64,000 bases of DNA, from positions 406,158 to 470,157 of the forward strand of contig RDEW01000029.1 in NCBI GenBank assembly GCA_011109175.1. The letters run 5' to 3'. The notes beneath the pieces are model-generated. The model saw only the letters and a list, made by a program, of their open reading frames with translations, did no database searches and was not told where the DNA came from. Positions 54,173 to 64,000 of this stretch are shown here, piece after piece. Position numbers and translations under genes: made by a program. This stretch comes from Dicyema japonicum. Taxonomy: Eukaryota; Dicyemida; Rhombozoa; Dicyemidae. Within the stretch, counting starts at the first letter, position 1, and each line of letters opens with the position of its first letter.

Positions 54173-55404
54173 AGACTCCGATAGCGCGAATCTCCATGCA
54201 ACGGAGGCATACTCAACGGCAGGCGCGATTGTTTGTTGGTAGAGGGTAGAAACGAAAATCCATGTTCCTCGTGGTCTCGGACAAGGCGCGTAAAACGTTA
54301 ACTTTCTGGAGGCCCCTGGTAATCATGTCTTTAGCGTGGGAGTTGAAATTGAGTAGACTGTCGTACTTGACTCCAAGGACAGTGGGGACTTGTCACTGGA
54401 ATCCGAGTGGGACCAATAAAATACTCGTTCATCCTTAGAACGACGGTCCGAAGTGAAAGTGGAACAGATGAACTTGGTTGCAGAAATCGTAAGTCGATTG
54501 CCAACAATCCAATCGTGGAGAGTGTTCAATTTTGCCTGAGTTTAAAGGATGCGACTTGTGTCGAGCGGTTCCGTATTGCAATGACTACATCGTCTGCGTA
54601 GGATAATAGCAGGGAATCTTCGTCTCCATCATTAGGTAGGTCGTGTAAGAATAAGTTGAATAGAATTGGTGAAAGTGGAACCCTGGAGTACCCCGTTCGG
54701 TAGTAATCGTGATCTAGATCTGAGATCACCATTGACTACTCTTCCACGTCTTCCAGACAAAAACTTGGCCAGCCATAATTTCACATTCGGACGAATATTA
54801 GTAGAAAATATTTTTCCAACTAAGATTTTCCTCGAAACAGTGTCGAAAGCTTTATTGATGTCAATAGAAACCAATATTGTGCGTTTGTGAGGCGGAGGAT
54901 GGGTGTTAAAACCGTCGGCAATGAACTGCGATAAAGTTGCCAAGTATGTAGCGGTGGACCTACCGCGGAGGAAATAATGTTGAAATATAGGACGTGGAAG
55001 ATACGGAATAATGACTAATAATACAAGTTTCTCCATAATTTTTGACAGTGTGCTGGTAACAGAAATAGGCCTGCAGGAGGCAGGTTCTGTCTCTGTTTTC
55101 CAGCTTCAATATCGGTCTGATGATAGAATTCTTCCAAATCTTGGGAATAATATTATAGTTAATAGACAGGTTGTATATTTGCGTGAGATAGCCAATTGCG
55201 TAGTGGCTTAGGTGTTTTAGGTGAATAGAAGATACTTTGTCAGGCCCGCACGCCCGTGAGCTCTTTAATCTGGTGATCACATCCAAGACTTGGTCATCTG
55301 TGAATAGTTCGTGGTAAGGTTCCTTCTTCGGTTTATGGCATGCACCTTAATGTCCAGGTGTTTCGAGAATGGTTTGAAGCTAATTCCAGCGTAATGTTTC
55401 ATAA
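53880..55404 (-). mobile_element. LINE A, array copy 2 (shortest)
   Basis: RT blocks as in copy 1: SSRACGPDKVSSIHLKHLSH, TILVSIDINKAFDTVSRKIL (54,632-55,036) and LSYADDVVIAIRN (54,526-54,732). Joined at 55,404 directly to spacer Y, with the linker, 5' part and spacer X missing. Its 3' end is replaced by the Tigger junction at 53,880. Confidence 0.85.
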
Positions 55405-57054
55405 GTTTTTATCAATTTCGACATATTGTATTTCCATCAATTTTGACTTTGTCAAGTCTTTCGCACTTTCAATGTTGTACTTTTGGGAAATGAATTCTAC
55501 GATAGTGGTGTTTTTTTAATTCCCGCTATTCTTAGGCATTAATTTGCCTTATGTTCCAAGTCACCATATAATTGGAGGATCATTTGTTCTGCTTTGTTAC
55601 TGACAGACTCACGACCTATTCCAAATTTATTTCTTGGTAAAGTCATTCTTTGTTAGCCGGTTGTAAGAAATCTGCGGATGTTTTTATCGATCTGTTCAAA
55701 TTCTGGAGGCTCTATATCAATCAGTGGTTCCCAACCTGGGTTCCGAGGAACCCCAGGGTTCGACGTAGACAGTTTTGGGGTTCCGGGAAATTTATTATAA
55801 ATTATTTAATACAGTGTAACCCCGAATTGGGGTAATCTTTCCCAACTTTCAGGTTTTCCACAAAAAAGAGGGTTTTCCTTAAATTTGGGTCTCCCCAGTT
55901 CGACTTCCTACCTTAATAACATAACCAAGACGGATAATTACAATTATTATTTTTTAATAAAAAAATCTGTTAATTTTAATCGAGTGTTTTTTTCCCCGGG
56001 TGGCATAGTGGTTAGGTGTTCGGGCTTAAGTGGCTTAGATTACGGGTTCGAATCTCGCTTCTGTTCACCTAGTAGAAGGTTCCACGTATCTACGATGCAG
56101 GTTTGACGAGTGAGGCCGTCATCAGTGGATACTCACGGCGGAACTGGATTGTCTAGAAAAAACCAACACACAAGAAAAATAAAAAAAAGAAGTCAAGAAA
56201 ATTCCTTGGTTTTTACGATTAGTTAAAATTAACGTGTGTGCCCTGCCTATAAGGAGCTATAAATATTATGGCTCTCGTGAAAAGGCCATTATTATTTGTT
56301 TTTTTCGCATGGACTCATATGGCAGAACATAATATTTGCTTTGAATCTATTGACGACCATGGAGGAACTAATCGAAAAAAACAAAAATGGACACCAATGC
56401 CAAAAAATGCTCATCCGCAACGTACTTGTGTAGAATCAAGGAATCAACACCGAGAAAGCCTTGATCCAATTCGTCGCGATCACTTAGTTTAGTCTTTTTG
56501 GTTTAACAGTGGTCTTTGGAATTGATTAAATTAAAATTAAATCTGTATAAATCAAAGACATTTTCCTGAGTCTCTTGTTTAATAACATCTAGCAGCATTG
56601 TAAAAACGCATTCCGCATTATTTATAACTTGTTGATCATCCAAATGTTCCAGAAATTGATAGCTGCAGTCCTCTTCATCACTACTATGATCATCCCAGAA
56701 GATCTCCAAAATCGCATTTTCCACAATATCCGAATCAATTAGACTTTCTCCGGTGCCTCTTTTTCCCGACATTCATATTCCATAGCCTTTTCAAAGCAAT
56801 GTCGTATTGAAGTTTCTGTAATCTCGCCCCATACCAATTTCGAACATGAAATAGCATCTATTTGAGCTACAGGATTTTTATCATAGATAATCGTTTTCAT
56901 TATCCAATTATTGAAACGATTCTAAAATGCATGTATTATTCCTTGGCCACATGGCTAAAATAAGGTAGTTGTGTTTCCTGGAAAAAATATTATCTCAACG
57001 TTTGAATATTGGGCAGAAACAGCATTGCATTGTCAATAAATAATGTTATTTTAC
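55405..57054 (+). repeat. Spacer Y, Tigger and SINE, array unit 2
   Basis: Collinear with 52,236-53,880: hAT end at 55,722, Tigger terminal repeat from 55,810, SINE about 55,994-56,296, and transposase C-terminal ORF 56,503-56,772 identical to unit 1. Confidence 0.85.
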
Positions 57055-58855
57055 TCTCCCCACTACGTCTGTTATCTTCCATCGTCCCCACTACTTTCTG
57101 GAAGAGCCTTCTCTCGGTCTTGCAGAAGAATCCGATCAGGGAAAGAAATTTCTTATCCAATCGGTTTTCTCTTCCCATGGAAAGGATCGGGCGAAGCGGA
57201 TTTTCATCTTCCTCACAGACGCGAAGAAATCCGGAGCCACGACTACGGATCTTAACTTCCATGAGTAGTGGGTCGACTGTTGATCCATTACGTGGGCAAA
57301 GCATACTGATTGTTTTCTGGTGTATCGAGTTGACTCTTTGGACCATAGACTCCGATAGCGCGAATCTCCATGCAACGGAGGCATACTCAACGGCAGGCGC
57401 GATTGTTTGTTGGTAGAGGGTAGAAACGGAAAAATCCATGTTCATCGTGGTCTTTCGGACAAGGGCGCGTAAAACGTTAACTTTCTGGAGGCCCCTGGTA
57501 ATCATGTCTTTAGCGTGGGAGTTGAAATTGAGTAGACTGTCGTACTTGACTCCAAGGACAGTGGGGACATTGTCACTGGAATCCGAGTGGGACCAATAAA
57601 GATACTCGGTTCATCCTTAGAACGACGGTCCGAAGTGAAAGTGGAACAGATGGATTTGGTTGCAGAAATCGTAAGTCGATTGCCAACAATCCAATCGTGG
57701 AGACTGTTCAATTTGCCTGAGTTTAAAGGATGCGACTTGCGTCGAGCGGTTCCGTATTGCAATGACTACATCGTCTGCGTAGGATAATAGCAGGGAATCT
57801 TCGTCTCCATCATTAGGTAGGTCGTGTAGGAATAGGTTGAATAGAATTGGTAAAAGTGGAAACCCCTGGGGTACCCCGTTCGGTAGTAATCATGATCTAT
57901 ATCTGAGATCACCACAGACTACTCTTTCACGTCTTCCAGACAAAAAGTTAGCCAGCCATAATTTCATATTCGGACGAATATTAGTAGAAAATATTTTTCC
58001 AACCAGGATTTTCCTCGAAACAGTGTCAAAGGCTTTGTTGATATCAATAGAAACGAAGATTGTGCGTTTGTGAGGCAGGGGATGGGTGTTAAACCGTCTG
58101 CAATGAACTGCGATAGGGTAGCCAAGTATGTAGCGGTGGACCTACAGCGGAGGAAACCATGTTAAAATATAGGACGTGGAAGATACGGAATAATGACTGA
58201 TAATACAAGTTTCTCCATAATTTTTGACAGTGTACAGTAACGGAAATAGGCCTGTAGGAGGCATGTTCAGTCTCTGGTTTCCCAGCTTTCAATATCGGTC
58301 TGATGATAGAATTCTTCCAAATCTTAGGAATAATATTATAGTTAATGGACAGGTTGTATATTTGCGTGAGGTAGCCAATTGAGTAGTGGCTTAGGTGTTT
58401 TAGGTGAATAGAAGATACTTTGTCAGGCCCGCACGCCCGTGAGCTCTTTAATCTGGTGATCACATCCAAGACTTGGTCATCTGTGAATAGTTCGTGATAA
58501 GGTTCCTTCTTCGGTTTATGGGCATGCACCTTAATGTCAGGTTTTGAGAATGGTTTGAAGCTAATTCCAGCGTAATGTTTCATAAGGGAGTTAGGATTTA
58601 GGTGGCATAAGTGTTCAAAAGAAGACTTTCCGGTTCCGTCTGCATCATCCAGCTCCGACTTGACTTGTTTAAGAGTTTCCAGAAATTGTCGGGATGTACT
58701 TTTCCTGTCGAGGTGGTTAACTAAGATGCTGCCATCTCTTGTCCTTGTGTTCTTTTATGCTCTAAGAGATCCTTATTTGGTTTTCTTGTTAGTTGTCTGA
58801 AGGCTGTCAAAGACTTCAGGTCCAACAGATGGCATCTCTTCAGCCGGTCTCATTC
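57054..58855 (-). mobile_element. LINE A, array copy 3
   Basis: Same content as copy 1, including linker sequence up to about 58,855. Fusion frame 56,990-57,505 at its 3' end; RT fragments with SSRACGPDKVSSIHLKHLSH at 58,089-58,583. Frameshifts separate the RT blocks. Confidence 0.85.
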
Positions 58856-61073
58856 TGACCTGAACTATTTTTGGTAGATATCCGTAAATATTCTAGACTA
58901 TGCATAGAAGGAATTAACATAAATCCAATACATCCAGTAGGTTTTGTAAACTTTAATGTTCAATATATGCAAAGAAAATAATATCCGAGTAAGCATTAGT
59001 GACCTCATTGAGTCTAGAGTAGATGGAATGAGAAAATCAGATATTTTATAGTAGCACCTAGTAATAAAAATGATAGTCCTGTTAGATTGAAATGTTTCAT
59101 TGATGAAAGATTAAACAAAAAGCTGTTTTTAGAAAATTCGTGAGTTTATAAAAAAATTAAGCAGGACATTTTCTAATAACAGTCTTAACCTATTCAACTA
59201 CCTTCCTCATTGATCGAGGCATAGCAGTTGACGACACATTAGTTTCTCCGTTATCAAAAAACATGCTACGATCCGGAAGTAGACACAGCTTTTCGTCGGT
59301 TATAGGAGAGTGACTTCTATGCACTAGCCATCCAGAGGATTCTGCAATATTCAATTCTGTGTCTTTAAACACTGAAATAAAATAGTGTGCTGAGGCTTCT
59401 TCTTAATTTTTCCCGATAGATATTTTTTTATCAATTTCGACATGTTGTATTTCCATCAATTTTGACTTTGTCAAGTCTTTCGCACTTTCAATGTTGTACT
59501 TTTGGGAAATGAATTTTACGATAGTGGTGTTTTTTTAATTCCCGCTATTCTTAGGCATTAATTTGCCTTATGTTCCAAGTCACCATATAATTGGAGGATC
59601 ATTCGTTTTGCTTTGTTACTGACAGACTCACGACCTATTCCAAATTTATTTCTTGGTAAAGTCATTCTTTGTTAGCCGGTTTTAAGAAATCTGCGGATGT
59701 TTTTATCGATCTGTTCAAATTCTGGAGGCTCTATATCAATCAGTGGTTCCCAACCTGGGTTCCGAGGAACCCCAGGGTTCGACGTAGACAGTTTTGGGGT
59801 TCCGGGAAATTTATTATAAATTATTTAATACAGTGCAACCCCGAATTGGGGTAATCTTTCCCAACTTTCAGGTTTTCCACAAAAAAGAGGGTTTTCCTTA
59901 AATTTGGGTCTCCCCAGTTCGACTTCCTACCTTAATAACATAACCAAGACGGATAATTACAATTATTATTTTTTAATAAAAAAATCTGTTAATTTTAATC
60001 GAGTGTTTTTTTCCCCGGGTGGCATAGTGGTTAGGTGTTCGGGCTTAAGTGGCTTAGATTACGGGTTCGAATCTCGCTTCTGTTCACCTAGTAGAAGGTT
60101 CCACGTATCTACGATGCAGGTTTGACGAGTGAGGCCGTCATCAGTGGATACTCACGGCGGAACTGGATTGTCTAGAAAAAACCAACACACAAGAAAAATA
60201 AAAAAAAGAAGTCAAGAAAATTCCTTGGTTTTTACGATTAGTTAAAATTAACGTGTGTGCCCTGCCTATAAGGAGCTATAAATATTATGGCTCTCGTGAA
60301 AAGGCCATTATTATTTGTTTTTTTCGCATGGACTCATATGGCAGAACATAATATTTGCTTTGAATCTATTGACGACCATGGAGGAACTAATCGAAAAAAA
60401 CAAAAATGGACACCAATGCCAAAAAATGCTCATCCGCAACGTACTTGTGTAGAATCAAGGAATCAACACCGAGAAAGCCTTGATCCAATTCGTCGCGATC
60501 ACTTAGTTTAGTCTTTTTGGTTTAACAGTGGTCTTTGGAATTGATTAAATTAAAATTAAATCTGTATAAATCAAAGACATTTTCCTGAGTCTCTTGTTTA
60601 ATAACATCTAGCAGCATTGTAAAAACGCATTCCGCATTATTTATAACTTGTTGATCATCCAAATGTTCCAGAAATTGATAGCTGCAGTCCTCTTCATCAC
60701 TACTATGATCATCCCAGAAGATCTCCAAAATCGCATTTTCCACAATATCCGAATCAATTAGACTTTCTCCGGTGCCTCTTTTTCCCGACATTCATATTCC
60801 ATAGCCTTTTCAAAGCAATGTCGTATTGAAGTTTCTGTAATCTCGCCCCATACCAATTTCGAACATGAAATAGCATCTATTTGAGCTACAGGATTTTTAT
60901 CATAGATAATCGTTTTCATTATCCAATTATTGAAACGATTCTAAAATGCATGTATTATTCCTTGGCCACATGGCTAAAATAAGGTAGTTGTGTTTCCTGG
61001 AAAAAATATTATCTCAACGTTTGAATATTGGGCAGAAACAGCATTGCATTGTCAATAAATAATGTTATTTTAC
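58856..61073 (+). repeat. Spacer X, spacer Y, Tigger and SINE, array unit 3
   Basis: Spacer X 58,856-59,425; hAT end at 59,741; Tigger terminal repeat from 59,829; SINE about 60,013-60,315; transposase C-terminal ORF 60,522-60,791. Order and length equal unit 1. Confidence 0.85.
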
Positions 61074-63560
61074 TCTCCCCACTACGTCTGTTATCTTCCA
61101 TCGTCCCCACTACTTTCTGGAAGAGCCTTCTCTCGGTCTTGCAGAAGAATCCGATCAGGGAAAGAAATTTCTTATCCAATCGGTTTTCTCTTCCCATGGA
61201 AAGGATCGGGCGAAGCGGATTTTCATCTTCCTCACAGACGCGAAGAAATCCGGAGCCACGACTACGGATCTTAACTTCCATGAGTAGTGGGTCGACTGTT
61301 GATCCATTACGTGGGCAAAGCATACTGATTGTTTTCTGGTGTATCGAGTTGACTCTTTGGACCATAGACTCCGATAGCGCGAATCTCCATGCAACGGAGG
61401 CATACTCAACGGCAGGCGCGATTGTTTGTTGGTAGAGGGTAGAAACGGAAAAATCCATGTTCTCGTGGTCTTTCGGACAAGGGCGCGTAAAACGTTAACT
61501 TTCTGGAGGCCCCTGGTAATCATGTCTTTAGCGTGGGAGTTGAAATTGAGTAGACTGTCGTACTTGACTCCAAGGACAGTGGGGACATTGTCACTGGAAT
61601 CCGAGTGGGACCAATAAAGATACTCGGTTCATCCTTAGAACGACGGTCCGAAGTGAAAGTGGAACAGATGGATTTGGTTGCAGAAATCGTAAGTCGATTG
61701 CCAACAATCCAATCGTGGAGACTGTTCAATTTGCCTGAGTTTAAAGGATGCGACTTGCGTCGAGCGGTTCCGTATTGCAATGACTACATCGTCTGCGTAG
61801 GATAATAGCAGGGAATCTTCGTCTCCATCATTAGGTAGGTCGTGTAGGAATAGGTTGAATAGAATTGGTAAAAGTGGAAACCCCTGGGGTACCCCGTTCG
61901 GTAGTAATCATGATCTATATCTGAGATCACCACTGACTACTCTTCCACGTCTTCCAGACAAAAAGTTGGCCAGCCATAATTTCATATTCGGACGAATATT
62001 AGTAGAAAATATTTTTCCAACCAGGATTTTCCTCGAAACAGTGTCAAAGGCTTTGTTGATGTCAATAGAAACGAAGATTGTGCGTTTGTGAGGCAGGGGA
62101 TGGGTGTTAAAACCGTCTGCAATGAACTGCGATAGGGTAGCCAAGTATGTAGCGGTGGACCTACAGCGGAGGAAACCATGTTAAAATATAGGACGTGGAA
62201 GATACGGAATAATGACTGATAATACAAGTTTCTCCATAATTTTTGACAGTGTGCTGGTAACGGAAATAGGCCTGTAGGAGGCATGTTCAGTCTCTGGTTT
62301 CCCAGCTTTCAATATCGGTCTGATGATAGAATTCTTCCAAATCTTAGGAATAATATTATAGTTAATGGACAGGTTGTATATTTGCGTGAGGTAGCCAATT
62401 GAGTAGTGGCTTAGGTGTTTTAGGTGAATAGAAGATACTTTGTCAGGCCCGCACGCCCGTGAGCTCTTTAATCTGGTGATCACATCCAAGACTTGGTCAT
62501 CTGTGAATAGTTCGTGATAAGGTTCCTTCTTCGGTTTATGGGCATGCACCTTTCTGAATGGCAGCGCTGATAATTTCTGCGGCCTCATCAATAGATCGTA
62601 TTAAGGAGGATAATCTCCGGGCCAAGAATTTATCGACAAGGTTACTGAAACCAGACCAGTCAACCTTCGTATAATCCTTGAATCTTTTTGAATCGGCGGG
62701 CCGTCTCCTGTATCGTCGAAGACCTCTCAATTTTAGATAGATTGGATTGTGGTAAAAGACGTTCCAGGAAATGAGTCCAGCCAGAGAACGTGAGCATAGT
62801 GTTAAGTCGGGGGATGTGTAGCTATCAGTCATCCTTAATGGGGTTCTCGTATGTGAGTTAAGGTTGTTCAGTATATTCAGGTCAGGAAGATAATTTGCAA
62901 TGAATTCTCATCGGTTATCAGAGGATTGGGAAGTGAGCCAAACTGGATGTCGTGCATTAAGATCCCCACATAATAGTAGATTTTTTTATGTTGAAATGCG
63001 TGATAAATCAGGGGTGTAAGATGACGGACACGATCCTTGTGGAGGAATATATAAATTAGACAAATGGATCCAAAAGGACGGGAATAACTCGATTTTGACA
63101 GTAATCTGCTCCAAAGTCTTGTCGATGCCAAGAAGAACTGAGGTTCGTTGAGTTGTATCCATAAAAGGAATGTCGTTCTTTATAATAGTAAGTAGTCCTC
63201 CTCCGCGTCCTCCCTGACGATCTTTACGGATCACTGTGTATCCGGGAAAAGAGGGTGTTGGTATGGAGGGAGATAGCTTGGACTCCTGTATTAAAGCGAG
63301 GTCAGCCTCATTTTCGCGGATGAGTGCCCGGAGTTCAAAGATTTTCTTCCTGATCTCATTCGTATTCAGTTGTATAATTGTAAAACTTCTCCATGGACCA
63401 GGATTGGTTTCGACGTCTCCACATAGAAGACCACCGGACGGTGGGGAGAAGCTGTTGGCTCTTTTCGTTCTTTTTTGGAATGGGTGATAACATTTCTGGT
63501 GAGCCACATGACACCACGCTAACGCCACGCTAACAACATTTCTCAGAATCACAGAATCGT
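61073..63560 (-). mobile_element. LINE A, array copy 4 (with 5' end, endonuclease and 2A-like motif)
   Basis: ORF 62,986-63,552 begins MILRNVVSVALAWCHVAHQK, has the 2A-like motif, then IIQLNTNEIRKKIFELR, LALIQESKLSP, SFPGYTVIRKD and GGGLLTIIK of the AP-endonuclease. The second endonuclease half is at 62,536-62,832, where the SDHNP block is damaged (FYHNPIYLKL). At 62,552 it jumps into the RT linker (HAHKPKKEP), losing the part present in copies 1 and 3. RT follows to the fusion frame at 61,009. The 5' end lies near 63,560. Confidence 0.85.
63394..63417 (-). other. 2A-like peptide motif (DVETNPGP) in LINE A copy 4
   Basis: Codons on the minus strand read Gly-then-Asp-Val-Glu-Thr-Asn-Pro-Gly-Pro, preceded by GGLLCG. 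It fits the full D-V-E-x-N-P-G-P consensus and stands about 45 residues from the first Met, right before the endonuclease, as in the 2.2-kb copy. Confidence 0.8.
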
Positions 63561-63727
63561 TATAAATTTATAAACCAACATTGACATAATATAAAAGATA
63601 AATTGCTCCGTAGTTCATTTTAATAGATTACTTTCCAAGCATCTTTTGATTAAAAGTATATTTAAAAAAAAAATTATAGTTATTTTTTACTTCAATAAAG
63701 ACTTACTTCATGACAACTCTCCATTCT
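63561..63727. other. Unique DNA between LINE A 5' end and spacer X
   Basis: A/T-rich sequence not found in the other units; probably the pre-insertion flank of the LINE or part of X lost elsewhere. Confidence 0.4.
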
Positions 63728-64000
63728 GACCAGAAATATTTTTGGTAGATATCCGTAAATATTCTAGACTATGCATAGAAGGAATTAACATAAATCCAAT
63801 ACATCCAGTAGGTTTTGTAAACTTTAATGTTCAATATATGCAAAGAAAATAATATCCGAGTAAGCATTAGTGACCTCATTGAATCTAGAGTAGATGGAAT
63901 GAGAAAATCAGATATTTTATAGTAGCACCTAGTAATAAAAATGATAGACCTGTTAGATTGAAATGTTTCATTGATGAAAGATTAAATAAAAAGCTGTTTT
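63728..64000 (+). repeat. Spacer X, array unit 4, cut by the window edge
   Basis: Collinear with 51,672-51,944: TTTTTGGTAGATATCCGTAA through GATGAAAGATTAAA. Suggests another unit to the right. Confidence 0.8.

Larger units (their letters stand above)
49782..64000 (+). repeat. Tandem array of a composite transposon unit
   Basis: Four LINE A bodies (49,782-51,665; 53,880-55,404; 57,054-58,855; 61,073-63,560, all minus strand) alternate with spacer X, a hAT end and a Tigger fragment holding a SINE. Equivalent points are 3,169-3,174 bp apart between units 1 and 2 (and 2 to 3 at the LINE/Tigger junction), and about 4,019 bp between 3 and 4; unit 2 lacks about 850 bp (51,401 to about 52,240 of unit 1), the join lying inside the LINE. 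Copies are nearly identical, differing mainly by single bases and small indels. The right edge of the window is inside spacer X, so the array may continue. Confidence 0.9.

Noticed and set aside
53835-54242. 135-residue plus-strand ORF, repeated at 57,009 and 61,028
   Set aside because: It is the antisense of the LINE A C-terminal frame, where conserved Trp/Tyr/Cys and catalytic blocks are found; repetition only reflects the array.
1-64000. Bacterial-type features (operons, ribosome binding sites, CRISPR, insertion sequences)
   Set aside because: Genes have spliceosomal introns and eukaryotic families; the repeats are LINEs, SINEs and eukaryotic DNA transposons. No regularly spaced short repeats resembling CRISPR were seen.
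1-64000. Ciliate or nucleomorph origin suggested by tiny introns
   Set aside because: Navigator, ADAM and SINE/LINE content are metazoan, and TAA/TAG/TGA all act as stops in the joined genes.

Overview
The window reads as AT-rich nuclear DNA of a small, repeat-loaded animal, most likely a dicyemid mesozoan. Two observations support this. The recognisable host genes are metazoan (a neuron-navigator homologue, MOZART1, a heterotrimeric G-protein alpha subunit, an ADAM-type metalloprotease, a long-chain polyprenyl diphosphate synthase). Their reading frames close only if introns of about 20-27 nt (GT...AG, usually ending TTTAG) are removed, and introns of that size are a published hallmark of dicyemids. 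The standard genetic code fits. Assignment to Dicyema or a relative is inference; the sequence carries no species marker.

Layout. 1-1,977: 3' part of a neuron-navigator-like gene, then MZT1 50 bp downstream on the same strand. 2.0-16.8 kb: retrotransposon country: a LINE family A (CR1/Jockey-superfamily type, with an N-terminal 2A-like peptide), a LINE family B (APE endonuclease plus RT, clade uncertain), a roughly 145-bp tandem repeat, and a 3.3-kb hAT element with a perfect 8-bp target duplication that sits inside an older LINE A and itself contains LINE pieces. 17.1-18.9 kb: an unrecognised seven-exon coiled-coil gene. 19.0-22.7 kb: remnants of an R2-type (restriction-like endonuclease) LINE and LINE A. 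22.9-24.0 kb: polyprenyl diphosphate synthase. 24.1-32.9 kb: several LINE families and tRNA-derived SINEs, some with clear target-site duplications. 33.0-34.1 kb: G-alpha. 34.8-36.3 kb: a Tigger/pogo transposon. 37.8-38.7 kb: metalloprotease. 39-49 kb: remains of hAT, R2-type LINE, Tigger, Merlin and three KRBA2/Ginger-like integrases, plus telomere-like CCCTAA tracts. 49.8-64.0 kb: a tandem array of a composite unit (LINE A, spacer, hAT end, Tigger containing a SINE) with spacings of about 3.17 and 4.02 kb, still running at the window edge.

How the parts relate. The host genes are unrelated housekeeping, signalling or secretory genes that form short islands between transposons. The most instructive relations are among the mobile elements. 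The SINE shares its 3' tail with LINE B, so LINE B is the likely engine for SINE movement. The Merlin and integrase genes carry the same very small spliceosomal introns as the host genes. The array units carry a reading frame in which the LINE C-terminus runs straight into a Tigger transposase fragment. Most element genes are broken by frameshifts or stops, many of them in short homopolymer runs, so both decay and sequencing or assembly error should be kept in mind.
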